Origin: Chryseobacterium sp. 39-10
GTDB lineage: Bacteria; Bacteroidota; Bacteroidia; Flavobacteriales; Weeksellaceae
DNA length: 32,732 nucleotides
Direction: 5' to 3'
Assembly: GCA_001898255.1 (NCBI GenBank)
Contig: MKTK01000015.1
Location: 76,802 to 109,533 of the forward strand
Part shown: positions 24,752-32,732 of the stretch, one piece after another
Numbering within the stretch: the stretch's first letter is position 1
Layout of the letters: every line of letters begins with the position of its first letter
Translations under genes and position numbers: made by a program
The notes under the pieces: generated by a model
Seen by the model: the letters and a program-made list of their open reading frames with translations, nothing else
What the model was told of the DNA's origin: nothing
The model's database searches: none

Positions 24752-26530
24752 TTGAGCAAGCAACCACTTCTTTTGCTGTGTGTTTCTTTTATTCTTGGGA
24801 TTTTTCTGCAGGATGTTGTTCGGTGGTCGGTTTTTAAGATTTATTGTTTTGTCGTCATTTGTTTTGTATCTTTAATTGTTTACTTTGTCAGGAACTTTTA
24901 TGTCCATCGCTGTCGGCATTTTTCAAGTTTACTTTTTGCTTTTGCAGCTGGAATTTTAGTCCATTCTTTTTCTTTGAAAGAACAAAGTTTACCCGACTTG
25001 AAAGGTCGCAACCTCATTTATTTTAAACTGAATCAGAAGCTAAATTCTAACGAGAAAAATCGTCGCTACGAGATTACTGCATGGAAGGACAAGAGGGAGT
25101 TTCGCAGTATATTGTCAATGCCTAAAGAGGAAAGCGAACTCAACTTTAAGCATTATTATAAGGCTGAAGCTTATGTAAATCGGGTGCAGCAAGCATACAG
25201 TGATTTTCAGTTTGATTATGCTAAGTATCTCAGTCGCAGAGGTGTTTTTCATCAAAGTTATCTGCCCAATTCTTTCAGCCAGGGAACTCGTAAAGATTTA
25301 TCTTTTGCGGAGAAAATCCGTCAGCAAAGACTCGAAACTTTATCCAAACTAGATAATTTAAAATTGAGCAAGAAAGCACGCGAATTTACCAAGGGAATTA
25401 TTCTTGCCGATAGAACAGAGATGGACAAGGAAACTGTTCAGGATTTCTCCAGATCTGGTTTGATGCATGTTTTAGCGATTTCCGGTTCGCATATGGCTAT
25501 TTTCTTCTGGCTTATCCTGGGTGTTTTGTACCCTTTTTTCTCCTCTAAATTTAGGAAATTTAAGATCGTGTTTGCATTGCTTCTCATATGGAGTTTTGCT
25601 GTCTTTATTGATTATGGAAGCTCGGTATTGCGCAGTTGCATCATGATTTCCTGCTATTATATATATGTATTGCTGCAGCGAAAACCCGATTTGCTACATG
25701 CGATGGCTATTGCTGCATTGCTGATATTACTGGTGGATACCAATCAGCTTTTTGATGTCGGTTTTCAGTTGAGTTTTGTGGCGGTTCTTGGCATTTTTTG
25801 GTTGAATGGGCCTATTCTTCAGCATTTGCCAAAGCCCAAAAGTAAGTTGCAAATTTTTCTGGTGAATGTTGTTTCGGTAAGTTTTGCAGCTCAACTGGCA
25901 ACACTTCCGTTGGTTCTTTTTTACTTTCATCAATGGAGTTTCGTTTCAATTCCTGCTAATTTGCTGATTATTCCTGCTGCCGAATTGATCATCATTTTTG
26001 CATTACTAATGACGGTTTTAGCAGCATTCTCAATGCAATGGTGGTGGCTCAATGAATGGTATGATTTTGTAGTTAGTTGGGTTTTAAAGCTGATCGGTTT
26101 CTTTGCACATGTGGATTCGGCTTACTTTACAATGATTCCCATGAACTTGCTGGAGGTGATGGTTGCCTTTGTAGCAATTTATTTTTTGAGGTTTCCCCTT
26201 AGAAGATTCAGAATTAAAAGTGCTTCGGTGTTTGCCTATTTTTTAATTTTATTTTTGGTTTTGCGTGCCTTTCTCAATTATCGAGCTGCGCAGCTGGATG
26301 AGGTTTTAGTTCATCGCTATTTTAAAGAACGAGTTATTTCGGTGAAGCAGAAAGATCAGGTGGCATTTTTGATTCCCGAGCAGGTGGATCAAAATAAGAT
26401 TTTGGCCTACATTATTGAGCCATACCTTACTTCAAGGCGCACCAATAACTATATGATTAAGGTGGTTCCGAAGGATTTAGAAAGTATCACCATTCATGGT
26501 TCTGTTTATTCATTAATCGATGATCAATGA
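24752..26530 (+). CDS. comEC: ComEC/Rec2-family DNA uptake channel protein, without nuclease domain
   Basis: This encodes 592 residues of a polytopic membrane protein. The N-terminal part (to about 180) matches the DUF4131 region. The competence domain follows, with the signatures MHVLAISGSHMAIFFWLI and YGSSVLRSCIMISCYYI. It is expected to form the inner-membrane channel for incoming single-stranded DNA. No metallo-beta-lactamase domain follows, unlike the longer ComEC of Bacillus. The start is TTG: an in-frame TGA lies 15 bases upstream and no ATG precedes MSKQPLLLLCVSFILGIF. A TACATTTG box is 17 bases upstream, so it may have its own promoter. Confidence 0.88.
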   Translation: MSKQPLLLLCVSFILGIFLQDVVRWSVFKIYCFVVICFVSLIVYFVRNFYVHRCRHFSSLLFAFAAGILVHSFSLKEQSLPDLKGRNLIYFKLNQKLNSNEKNRRYEITAWKDKREFRSILSMPKEESELNFKHYYKAEAYVNRVQQAYSDFQFDYAKYLSRRGVFHQSYLPNSFSQGTRKDLSFAEKIRQQRLETLSKLDNLKLSKKAREFTKGIILADRTEMDKETVQDFSRSGLMHVLAISGSHMAIFFWLILGVLYPFFSSKFRKFKIVFALLLIWSFAVFIDYGSSVLRSCIMISCYYIYVLLQRKPDLLHAMAIAALLILLVDTNQLFDVGFQLSFVAVLGIFWLNGPILQHLPKPKSKLQIFLVNVVSVSFAAQLATLPLVLFYFHQWSFVSIPANLLIIPAAELIIIFALLMTVLAAFSMQWWWLNEWYDFVVSWVLKLIGFFAHVDSAYFTMIPMNLLEVMVAFVAIYFLRFPLRRFRIKSASVFAYFLILFLVLRAFLNYRAAQLDEVLVHRYFKERVISVKQKDQVAFLIPEQVDQNKILAYIIEPYLTSRRTNNYMIKVVPKDLESITIHGSVYSLIDDQ

Positions 26531-26603
26531 GCTATTTTATTTAGAACTATTACAAACTAATTAATTGTGATAATTCTCACTTTCACCAAGCTTCACATTT
26601 CTT

Positions 26604-26611
26604 TAACTTTG
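26604..26611 (+). promoter_or_regulatory. Candidate -7 box for the sdhCAB operon
   Basis: TAACTTTG matches TAnnTTTG and lies 34 bases before the sdhC ATG, in a 115-base gap after comEC. No TTG at the usual -33 spacing was found. Confidence 0.55.
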
Positions 26612-26645
26612 TGGAAGTTCAATTACGAAAAAAAAACAAAAATTT

Positions 26646-27314
26646 ATGGCAGGTTTAAAGAGTTCTACCATCGGTAGGAAGTATGCAATGGCATTGTCCG
26701 CAATGTTTTTGCTCATTTTTCTTGTGGTGCACCTTTCAGTTAATATGCTCTCGGTTTTCAGCCAGGATGCTTTTAACAGTGCTTCCTATTTTATGGGATA
26801 TAATCCCGCAATCCAGTTTCTAATGCAGCCGGTTCTAATGTTTGGAGTGCTTTTTCACTTCATTATGGGATTTGTTTTGGAGGCAAAAAACAACAAGGCA
26901 AGACCGGTAAAATATGCGGTGAACGATGGCAACGCCAATTCAACATGGATGTCCAGAAATATGATTATTTCCGGGCTTGTTATTTTGGCATTTCTCGGTC
27001 TTCACTTATACGATTTCTGGTTTCATGAGATGACCTATAAATATGTGCCCGGTGAGGGAGATCCTAATGATCTGACGCGTTTTTGGGGAGAACTTCATCA
27101 TAAATTTGCGGATTTATGGCGTGTGGTTTTCTATGTCGTTGCCTTTGTTCTTTTAGGGTTACACCTGGCGCATGGTTTCCAATCCTCTTTTCAGTCGATT
27201 GGTGCAAGACATCCAAAATACACACCTGTCATTAAAGCAGTGGGAAATTGGTATTCTATTCTAATTCCTGCGGGTTTTATTTTTATAGCAGTTTTCCATT
27301 ATATCACTCAATAG
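26646..27314 (+). CDS. sdhC: Succinate dehydrogenase cytochrome b subunit (diheme type)
   Basis: This encodes 222 residues with five hydrophobic segments, the single-subunit membrane anchor of type B succinate:quinone reductases as in Bacteroidetes and Wolinella. Histidines placed to ligate two hemes b lie in the helices: LVVHLSVNML, LFHFIMGFVL, FLGLHLYDFW, LLGLHLAHGF and AVFHYITQ. It passes electrons from SdhB to menaquinone. The gene opens the sdhC-sdhA-sdhB operon, with sdhA 50 bases downstream. The start MAGLKSSTIGRKYAMALSAM matches the family. Confidence 0.95.
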   Translation: MAGLKSSTIGRKYAMALSAMFLLIFLVVHLSVNMLSVFSQDAFNSASYFMGYNPAIQFLMQPVLMFGVLFHFIMGFVLEAKNNKARPVKYAVNDGNANSTWMSRNMIISGLVILAFLGLHLYDFWFHEMTYKYVPGEGDPNDLTRFWGELHHKFADLWRVVFYVVAFVLLGLHLAHGFQSSFQSIGARHPKYTPVIKAVGNWYSILIPAGFIFIAVFHYITQ

Positions 27315-27336
27315 TTTTATGTTTTTGAATGATTCA

Positions 27337-27358
27337 AAATCTAAAATCTAAAATTTCC
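27337..27358 (+). repeat. AAAATCTA word repeat in the sdhA leader
   Basis: The sequence CAAAATCTAAAATCTAAAATTT lies just before the sdhA start and repeats the 7-base unit AAAATCT. It is related to the AATCTCAAATCTAAA words before rplO and rpsD. It may be an unstructured A-rich leader favouring initiation without a Shine-Dalgarno sequence. Confidence 0.4.
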
Positions 27359-27364
27359 AAAACA

Positions 27365-29377
27365 ATGAGCAAATTCGATTCGAAAATTCCTGGAGGTCCG
27401 CTAAAGGACAAATGGAAAAATCATAAAGACCACATGAACCTTGTTGCACCCAACAACCGCGACAAGATTGATGTCATCGTAGTAGGTACCGGTTTAGCCG
27501 GTGGCTCTGCTGCTGCAACTCTGGCAGAACAAGGGTACAATGTAAAAGCATTTTGCTACCAAGATTCCCCAAGAAGAGCACACTCTATCGCTGCGCAAGG
27601 TGGTATTAACGCTGCAAAAAATTATCAGGGAGATGGTGATTCTGTTTATCGCTTATTCTATGATACTATTAAAGGAGGCGATTATCGTGCGAGAGAAGCC
27701 AATGTTTATCGATTAGCAGAGGTTTCCGGAAATATTATTGACCAGTGTGTTTCGCAAGGTGTACCTTTTGGGCGTGATTATGGCGGCCAGCTCGATAACC
27801 GTTCTTTTGGTGGTGTACAGGTGAAAAGAACTTTCTATGCGAAAGGACAGACCGGTCAGCAGCTGCTATTAGGAGCATATTCTGCCATGAGCCGACAAAT
27901 CGGTAAAGGGAGAATTAAAATGTATAACCGCCACGAAATGCTGGATCTGGTTATTGTCGATGGTAAAGCAAGAGGAATTATTGCCAGAAATTTGGTAACC
28001 GGTGAAATCGAGAAACATTCTGCACACGCAGTAGTAATTGCTTCTGGAGGTTATGGCAACGTATATTTCCTTTCAACCAATGCGATGGGATCCAATGTTT
28101 CTGCCGCATGGAAAATTCATAAAAAAGGAGCTTATTTTGCTAATCCTTGTTTCGTACAGATTCACCCAACTTGTATACCGGTGCATGGAACACAGCAATC
28201 TAAACTGACGCTGATGTCGGAATCGCTTCGTAATTCAGGTAGAATCTGGGTGCCGAAGAATATCGAAGATGCAGTAGCCATCCGTGAAGGTAAACTGAAA
28301 CCAGAAAACATTAAAGCAGAAGATCGTGATTATTATCTGGAAAGAAGATACCCTGCATTTGGGAATTTAGTTCCTCGTGATGTGGCTTCTAGAGCTGCAA
28401 AAGAAAGATGCGACGCTGGTTACGGAATAGAAAACAATGATACAAAAGAAGGTGTTTATCTTGATTTCTCTACGGAAATTATTAAAAAAGGTAAAGAAAC
28501 GGCCTTAGAGAAAAATATTCATAACCCCACCGAGCAACAAATCTATGATTTGGGTAAAGCTTGGATTGAGGAGAAATATGGTAACCTCTTTGTGATGTAC
28601 GAAAAAATTACGGCAGACAATCCTTACGTAACTCCAATGAAGATTTATCCGGCGGTGCATTACACGATGGGAGGTATTTGGGTAGATTATAATTTACAGT
28701 CTACTATTCCCGGATGTTTTGTAATTGGTGAAGCCAACTTCTCTGATCATGGAGCCAACAGATTGGGTGCTTCTGCACTGATGCAGGGCCTTGCTGACGG
28801 TTATTTTGTGCTTCCTTATACCATCGCAGATTATCTGTCTGCCGACATCCGTACAGGATCAATACCAACCGATACGCCAGAGTTTGCTGACGCGGCTCAT
28901 GGCATTCAGGATAAAATTAAATTCTTCCTGAATAATAACGGAAAACACTCTGTTGATTACTTCCATAAAAAACTGGGACACATCATGTGGAACAAAGTTG
29001 GAATGGGCAGAACACCAGAAGGTTTACAAGAAGCGATTAAAGAAATTGCCGAAGTTCGAGAAGAATTCTGGAAAGAAGTGAAAGTACCAGGAACCAATGA
29101 TGAGATGAATCCCGAACTGGAAAAAGCATTTCGTGTAGCCGACTTCTTGGAATTGGGACAGCTCATGGCCATGGATGCTTTAGAAAGAAAAGAATCCTGC
29201 GGAGGACATTTCCGTTGGGATCATGCGACACCGGAGGGCGAAGCGGAGAGAGATGATGTGAACTATAAGTATGTTGCCGCTTGGGAATATATGGGAAGCG
29301 ACATTACCAAAGAAGTAGTTCATAAAGAAGAGTTGATTTATGAAAACATCGAAGTGAAGACAAGAAGTTATAAATAA
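27365..29377 (+). CDS. sdhA: Succinate dehydrogenase flavoprotein subunit
   Basis: This encodes 670 residues of the FAD subunit that oxidises succinate to fumarate. The dinucleotide-binding site is [20 protein letters not shown]. The FAD-linking histidine lies in [17 protein letters not shown]. Active-site parts are [23 protein letters not shown] and the C-terminal [11 protein letters not shown] with [20 protein letters not shown]. The ATG giving [17 protein letters not shown] is chosen. The frame opens 36 bases earlier, but that stretch is a (AAATCTA)-like leader and encodes [12 protein letters not shown], which looks non-coding. sdhB follows 21 bases after the stop. Confidence 0.97.
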   Translation: MSKFDSKIPGGPLKDKWKNHKDHMNLVAPNNRDKIDVIVVGTGLAGGSAAATLAEQGYNVKAFCYQDSPRRAHSIAAQGGINAAKNYQGDGDSVYRLFYDTIKGGDYRAREANVYRLAEVSGNIIDQCVSQGVPFGRDYGGQLDNRSFGGVQVKRTFYAKGQTGQQLLLGAYSAMSRQIGKGRIKMYNRHEMLDLVIVDGKARGIIARNLVTGEIEKHSAHAVVIASGGYGNVYFLSTNAMGSNVSAAWKIHKKGAYFANPCFVQIHPTCIPVHGTQQSKLTLMSESLRNSGRIWVPKNIEDAVAIREGKLKPENIKAEDRDYYLERRYPAFGNLVPRDVASRAAKERCDAGYGIENNDTKEGVYLDFSTEIIKKGKETALEKNIHNPTEQQIYDLGKAWIEEKYGNLFVMYEKITADNPYVTPMKIYPAVHYTMGGIWVDYNLQSTIPGCFVIGEANFSDHGANRLGASALMQGLADGYFVLPYTIADYLSADIRTGSIPTDTPEFADAAHGIQDKIKFFLNNNGKHSVDYFHKKLGHIMWNKVGMGRTPEGLQEAIKEIAEVREEFWKEVKVPGTNDEMNPELEKAFRVADFLELGQLMAMDALERKESCGGHFRWDHATPEGEAERDDVNYKYVAAWEYMGSDITKEVVHKEELIYENIEVKTRSYK

Positions 29378-29398
29378 TCTCCAAAAACAGATAGAAAA

Positions 29399-30166
29399 AT
29401 GAGTACAAAAAAAGGACTTAACCTGACTCTGAAAATATGGAGACAGAAAAACAATAAAACAAAAGGACAGTTCGAGACCTATAAAATTTCTGACGTTTCA
29501 ACCGATTCATCGTTCCTGGAAATGCTCGATATGCTGAATGAAAATTTGGTGAATGAAGGAAAAGAGCCGATCGCTTTCGACCACGACTGCCGTGAAGGGA
29601 TCTGCGGAATGTGTTCGCTCTACATCAACGGTCGGGCACACGGTCCGGATACGGGCATCACTACCTGTCAATTGCACATGAGGATGTTCAAAGACGGCGA
29701 AACCATTCATATTGAACCTTGGAGAAGTGCTGCTTTTCCTGTGATTAAGGACTTAGTGGTGGATCGTAGCGCATTTGATCGCGTGATGGCAGCAGGTGGT
29801 TTTATCTCTGTTAACACTTCCGGTAATACCACTGATGCCAACAGTATTTTGGTACCTAAAGAAGATGCCGACAAAGCTATGGATGCTGCGGCGTGCATCG
29901 GTTGTGGCGCGTGTGTCGCTACCTGTAAAAATGGTTCTGCTATGCTGTTTGTGGGAGCTAAAGTTTCCCAATATGCATTGCTTCCGCAAGGTAGAATTGA
30001 GGCGCAAAGAAGAGTGCTAAAAATGGTAAAAGCCATGGATGAAGAAGGATTCGGAAACTGTTCGAATACAGGTGCCTGCGAAGTAGAATGCCCGAAAGGA
30101 ATTTCGCTAGAAGTCATCGCCAGAATGAACCGCGAGTACATGTCAGCCAATGTGGATAAAGGATAG
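29399..30166 (+). CDS. sdhB: Succinate dehydrogenase iron-sulfur subunit
   Basis: This encodes 255 residues with the three iron-sulfur clusters that carry electrons from SdhA to the heme subunit. The plant-type [2Fe-2S] cysteines are Cys64, Cys69, Cys72 and Cys90 (CREGICGMC ... TTC). The ferredoxin-like part has Cys166, Cys169, Cys172 and Cys176 ([11 protein letters not shown]) and Cys221, Cys227 and Cys231 ([11 protein letters not shown]). Eleven cluster ligands are complete. It ends the operon, followed by a terminator at 30209. Confidence 0.97.
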   Translation: MSTKKGLNLTLKIWRQKNNKTKGQFETYKISDVSTDSSFLEMLDMLNENLVNEGKEPIAFDHDCREGICGMCSLYINGRAHGPDTGITTCQLHMRMFKDGETIHIEPWRSAAFPVIKDLVVDRSAFDRVMAAGGFISVNTSGNTTDANSILVPKEDADKAMDAAACIGCGACVATCKNGSAMLFVGAKVSQYALLPQGRIEAQRRVLKMVKAMDEEGFGNCSNTGACEVECPKGISLEVIARMNREYMSANVDKG

Positions 30167-30208
30167 GAAGCGATAAAGCTGGTCGCTACTGACCTATTGA
30201 AATAGAAC

Positions 30209-30239
30209 AAAACCATCTCCGTGATAGAGGTGGTTTTTT
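30209..30239 (+). terminator. Intrinsic terminator after sdhB
   Basis: AAAACCATCTC (30209-30219) pairs with GAGGTGGTTTT (30227-30237) over 11 bases with one T-G wobble and a 7-base loop. A run of six Ts includes the end of the stem. It closes sdhCAB. Confidence 0.88.
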
Positions 30240-30273
30240 CATTGTTAAAAATTCACAAAAACCTTGTTTAATT

Positions 30274-30303
30274 TTTGCAGACCCTTTAAATAGTGTATTT
30301 TTG
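30274..30303 (+). promoter_or_regulatory. Full Bacteroidetes promoter for the TlpA-like gene
   Basis: TTTG at 30274-30277, a spacer of 18 bases, and TATTTTTG at 30296-30303 form the best promoter match in the window (TTTG-N18-TAnnTTTG). Transcription would begin near 30310, about 17 bases before the ATG. Confidence 0.75.
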
Positions 30304-30326
30304 CGCAAATTTCAGATAACATAAAA

Positions 30327-31826
30327 ATGAAAAAGTATTTTTTATTGGTCCTTTTCGCCATCTTCGCAGTTTCATGTTCTAAAAAGGTGGAAGTAACGGG
30401 TAATTTAGCGGGCGGATCGCCATTGGAAAGAATTGAATTTATAGAAGCATCGGGAGTAGCCACGCTACCGCTAACCAACATTGGTGTTGATGCGAAAGGA
30501 AGCTTTTCAGGTAGTTTTGAAGCACCCAACAACGGAATGTATGTAATGACCTATGCCGGCAAACAGGCAATGATTTACCTTAAAGGAGGTCAGAAACTCA
30601 ATATCTCGGGTAAAGCTGAAAACTTTCCGGTACAATTTACCATTACAGGAGATGCCAAAAAGAATAATGATTTCCTTAAGGAAGTGCAAACTTTCATTCA
30701 GGGTTATGCTTCAAAAATTAATGTTGGAGAAATGGTTGGTAAAGACGAACCTGCATTCCTGAAAGAAATTCAGAAAATAAGTACGGATTTTGAAAAAAAT
30801 ATTGAAGCTGCCGCTAAAAAAACGTCGCCGGATTCGGAAGTGGTTACCTTCAAGAAAGATGAACTCAACGCCAGTGTTTTGGGCTTGATGAACCAATACG
30901 AGATGAACCATGGTACGTTAAGCGGTAACCCATCTTTTAAAGTTTCAAAAAACTTTAAAGATGCTGTTGCAAAACTGGAAACCGATAAAGACAGAATGCT
31001 GAAAACGCAACCTATTTATCGTAATTATTTATTGGCTCAATTGAGTCCCGATTTCCAGACATTTGCCAATAAGAACAAAAAAGAAGGAGATCTTACCTCT
31101 GTTGTGTTTTCCAATTATCTGGACACTAAAAAAGAAATGTCGCAGGTAACCAAAGATTATTTGCTTGCGTTTGTTATCAGCAGCAGCGATCTTGCGCCGG
31201 GTATGAAACATGACGTAGCAACGAAGTTAAGTAAACTGGTGAGTGACAAAATTAAAGATGCCACCATCAAAAAAGACATGGAGAATGTTCTTTTCGTTAT
31301 TTCAGGTCCTAAGATTGGTGAAGCTGCACCAGCTCCTAAGCTCATCAAAGCTGACGGAAGTGCCGTAAAACTTTCCGAAGGAAAAGGGAAACCTACCTTG
31401 GTGATGTTTTATGCATCTTGGAATCCTTATATTTCTGAAGCCACCATTCCGGTGCTGAAAGAAGTTGTCAATTTTTATAAATCGAAAATGGATTTCACTT
31501 TTGTGAATCTTGATGATACCAAAGAGCAATTCGTGAAAGCCAGTAATGCAATGCTAAAGGGAGTTCCCGGAAATAACGTGTACGGCGAAGGAGGGATGAA
31601 TTCCCAAGCCGCGAAAGACTATGGAATTTACGGTTTCAAAATGCCGTCATTCATTATTCTGGATAAAAACGGAAAGGTTGCAAGCCGCTTTTTCTTAAAC
31701 CTTGGAGACCCGGAAATTGTAAATGTGCTGGATCAGCAAACCGGACTTAAAGCACCTTCTGTACAGCCGGAAGCTCACTTGCAAAACGATTTGTTGGCAC
31801 CGAAACCAGATGCACCAACCAAATAA
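30327..31826 (+). CDS. TlpA/thioredoxin-fold lipoprotein without redox cysteines
   Basis: This encodes 499 residues. A lipoprotein signal peptide (MKKYFLLVLFAIFAVS, Cys17) is followed by a DUF4369-like beta domain (VTGNLAGGSPLERIEFIEAS, then LKGGQKLNISGKAENFP), a helical middle, and a thioredoxin-like domain from about residue 340. There the active-site region reads FYASWNPYISEATIPVL. The WCxxC of TlpA proteins is replaced by Trp365-Asn-Pro-Tyr-Ile, so both cysteines are gone. Cys17 is the only cysteine I see, so disulphide exchange is unlikely and a binding or structural role is more plausible. Terminator at 31853; a full promoter lies upstream. Confidence 0.85.
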   Translation: MKKYFLLVLFAIFAVSCSKKVEVTGNLAGGSPLERIEFIEASGVATLPLTNIGVDAKGSFSGSFEAPNNGMYVMTYAGKQAMIYLKGGQKLNISGKAENFPVQFTITGDAKKNNDFLKEVQTFIQGYASKINVGEMVGKDEPAFLKEIQKISTDFEKNIEAAAKKTSPDSEVVTFKKDELNASVLGLMNQYEMNHGTLSGNPSFKVSKNFKDAVAKLETDKDRMLKTQPIYRNYLLAQLSPDFQTFANKNKKEGDLTSVVFSNYLDTKKEMSQVTKDYLLAFVISSSDLAPGMKHDVATKLSKLVSDKIKDATIKKDMENVLFVISGPKIGEAAPAPKLIKADGSAVKLSEGKGKPTLVMFYASWNPYISEATIPVLKEVVNFYKSKMDFTFVNLDDTKEQFVKASNAMLKGVPGNNVYGEGGMNSQAAKDYGIYGFKMPSFIILDKNGKVASRFFLNLGDPEIVNVLDQQTGLKAPSVQPEAHLQNDLLAPKPDAPTK

Positions 31827-31852
31827 TATAGGTTTTTGATGAAAAATCTGTG

Positions 31853-31881
31853 TCCTGTCGGTTATTCCGGCAGGATTTTTT
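31853..31881 (+). terminator. Intrinsic terminator after the TlpA-like gene
   Basis: TCCTGTCGG (31853-31861) pairs with CCGGCAGGA (31867-31875) with one T-G wobble, loop TTATT, followed by six Ts. Confidence 0.85.
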
Positions 31882-31900
31882 ATATTTAACAAAAAAAACA

Positions 31901-32203
31901 ATGAAACACCAGTTATTGCTTCCGCAGAATATCCTTTTCTCCATCGCCGTATCAGGGGTTCTTTTTACATTATTTACCATCGGTATTGATATGACTCATT
32001 TGGGAATTCCTTTGGCAGCTGGTAGATTTTTCGAGTGGGTGGGTTTAATCGCTAGTTTTATAACGGTGGTGGTTTTAATTGTTGATGTTTTCAAGAACAA
32101 TATCAACGGCAAATACCTGTGGACACTGGCTTTTCTTTTGCTGGGCTGCATGTCCGGGCTATATTACCTGATGAATCGCGAGAAATGGGTAATGGGTTCT
32201 TAG
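31901..32203 (+). CDS. Small membrane protein, unknown function
   Basis: This encodes 100 residues with three likely membrane helices (about 10-28, 41-62 and 72-90) and short polar ends (MKHQLLLPQ and NREKWVMGS). The ATG at 31901 follows an A-rich leader; the frame extends 51 bases upstream, but that would overlap the terminator of the preceding gene. I do not recognise a family. No promoter box was found between the terminator and the start, so read-through or a non-consensus promoter must serve it. Confidence 0.65.
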   Translation: MKHQLLLPQNILFSIAVSGVLFTLFTIGIDMTHLGIPLAAGRFFEWVGLIASFITVVVLIVDVFKNNINGKYLWTLAFLLLGCMSGLYYLMNREKWVMGS

Positions 32204-32299
32204 GATTTCGGCCGTACCTTTTCCTCTGATTATTTTTGAATGCTCAATGAATTTGGTGATTCCATGAGGAATTATCGACTACTTTTTATTTTAAAACCT

Positions 32300-32307
32300 T
32301 ACTTTTG
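32300..32307 (+). promoter_or_regulatory. Candidate -7 box for rlmD
   Basis: TACTTTTG matches TAnnTTTG and lies 17 bases before the rlmD ATG. No -33 TTG at proper spacing was found. Confidence 0.45.
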
Positions 32308-32324
32308 TGGTCATTAAATTTATA

Positions 32325-32732
32325 ATGAGGAAGAAGCATAAAAATATTATTTTAGAGAACATTTCGTTGGTTTCAGCAGGCGCAAAAGGTGTAGCAATAG
32401 GACGAACCGATGATGGCAAAACTGTTTTGGTTTCGGGAGCCGTTCCGGGAGATGTGGTGAATGCCCGTGTCAAAAAATCAAAATCCAAATACTTCGAAGC
32501 GGAGGCGATACAAATTATTGAGAAGTCTCCGTTTCGTGTTGAGCCCAAATGTATTCATTTTGGAGTATGCGGCGGCTGCAAATGGCAGAATTTGGCCTAC
32601 GAGAAACAGCTCGAATTTAAACAAGACGAAGTGTTTAATCATATCAAAAGAATCGGCGGTATTGAAGAATTTCAAACCATGCCCATCTTTGGGAGTGAAG
32701 AGCAGTACTTTTACCGCCACAAAATGGAGTTT
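32325..32732 (+). CDS. rlmD: 23S rRNA (uracil-C5)-methyltransferase RlmD, 5' part only
   Basis: The first 136 codons are present and the window ends inside the gene. A TRAM RNA-binding domain (about 1-65: LENISLVSAGAKGVAIGRTD, VSGAVPGDVVNARV) is followed by the iron-sulfur cysteines of the RlmD/TrmA-type family, CIHFGVCGGCKWQ, spaced C-x5-C-x2-C. The fourth cysteine and the SAM-binding domain lie beyond the edge. The enzyme methylates a uracil in 23S rRNA (U1939 in E. coli), or U747 in the RlmC branch. Which site applies cannot be settled from this part. Confidence 0.88.
   Translation, partial: MRKKHKNIILENISLVSAGAKGVAIGRTDDGKTVLVSGAVPGDVVNARVKKSKSKYFEAEAIQIIEKSPFRVEPKCIHFGVCGGCKWQNLAYEKQLEFKQDEVFNHIKRIGGIEEFQTMPIFGSEEQYFYRHKMEF

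Noticed and set aside
27329-27364. Earlier ATG for sdhA
   Set aside because: The 12 extra residues come from an AAAATCTA repeat and have no counterpart in Sdh[12 protein letters not shown] fits better.
29707-30216. 169-codon open frame on the - strand over sdhB
   Set aside because: It is a shadow of sdhB's codon pattern; it has no promoter and no recognisable motif, while sdhB is certain.
31850-31900. Earlier start for the small membrane protein
   Set aside because: It would lie inside the terminator hairpin of the preceding gene and adds a polar segment (MSCRLFRQDF) unlike a natural N-terminus.

Overview
The window is a chromosomal stretch from a member of the Bacteroidetes, most likely the Flavobacteriia and probably the Weeksellaceae (Chryseobacterium, Kaistella and Elizabethkingia relatives). 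Four things point there: Bacteroidetes-type -7 promoter boxes (TAnnTTTG) upstream of many genes; start codons that mostly lack a strong Shine-Dalgarno sequence and sit in A-rich leaders; families typical of the phylum (DUF2480, bTHX, DUF4369/TlpA-like lipoprotein, diheme SdhC); and an AT-rich background. The genus is an inference from overall style, because no rRNA is present.

Positions 1-9300 hold the 3' part of the ribosomal spc/alpha cluster in classical order, all on the + strand: rpsQ (partial), rplN, rplX, rplE, rpsN, rpsH, rplF, rplR, rpsE, rpmD, rplO, secY, infA, rpmJ, rpsM, rpsK, rpsD, rpoA, rplQ. It ends at a strong intrinsic terminator. No adk or map lies between secY and infA. S14, S4 and L36 are all zinc-free types. 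Four longer spacers (before rpsH, rplO, rpmJ and rpsD) carry hairpins or short word repeats.

Positions 9300-13560 hold two convergent lipoprotein genes separated by a bidirectional terminator, then enolase and citrate synthase. Positions 13560-17840 begin with a non-coding inverted-repeat element. It is followed by a PaaZ-type aldehyde dehydrogenase/MaoC hydratase with an extra DinB-like (DUF1569-type) C-terminal domain, a SMUG-like uracil-DNA glycosylase homologue, and a crotonase-family protein.

Positions 17840-22560 hold, on the - strand, a class II Fic protein and aspartyl-tRNA synthetase. The small ribosomal protein bTHX follows on the + strand, then a DUF937 protein and a DUF2480 protein on the - strand. 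The bTHX/DUF937 junction holds two back-to-back hairpins, one of them extremely GC-rich.

Positions 22600-32732 are all + strand: an M19 dipeptidase, lpxB and comEC (the last two with TTG starts), the succinate dehydrogenase operon sdhCAB, a thioredoxin-fold lipoprotein that has lost its redox cysteines, a small membrane protein, and the start of an RlmD-type rRNA methyltransferase cut by the window end.

Most of the window is core housekeeping: translation, central carbon metabolism with gltA and sdhCAB feeding the TCA cycle, and envelope synthesis. I see no insertion sequence, CRISPR array, prophage, tRNA or obvious new multi-gene system. The least ordinary items are the structured spacers in the ribosomal cluster, the triple-domain PaaZ, the inverted-repeat element upstream of it, the GC-rich palindrome after bTHX, the interlocked divergent promoters near 22575, and the redox-dead TlpA-like lipoprotein.
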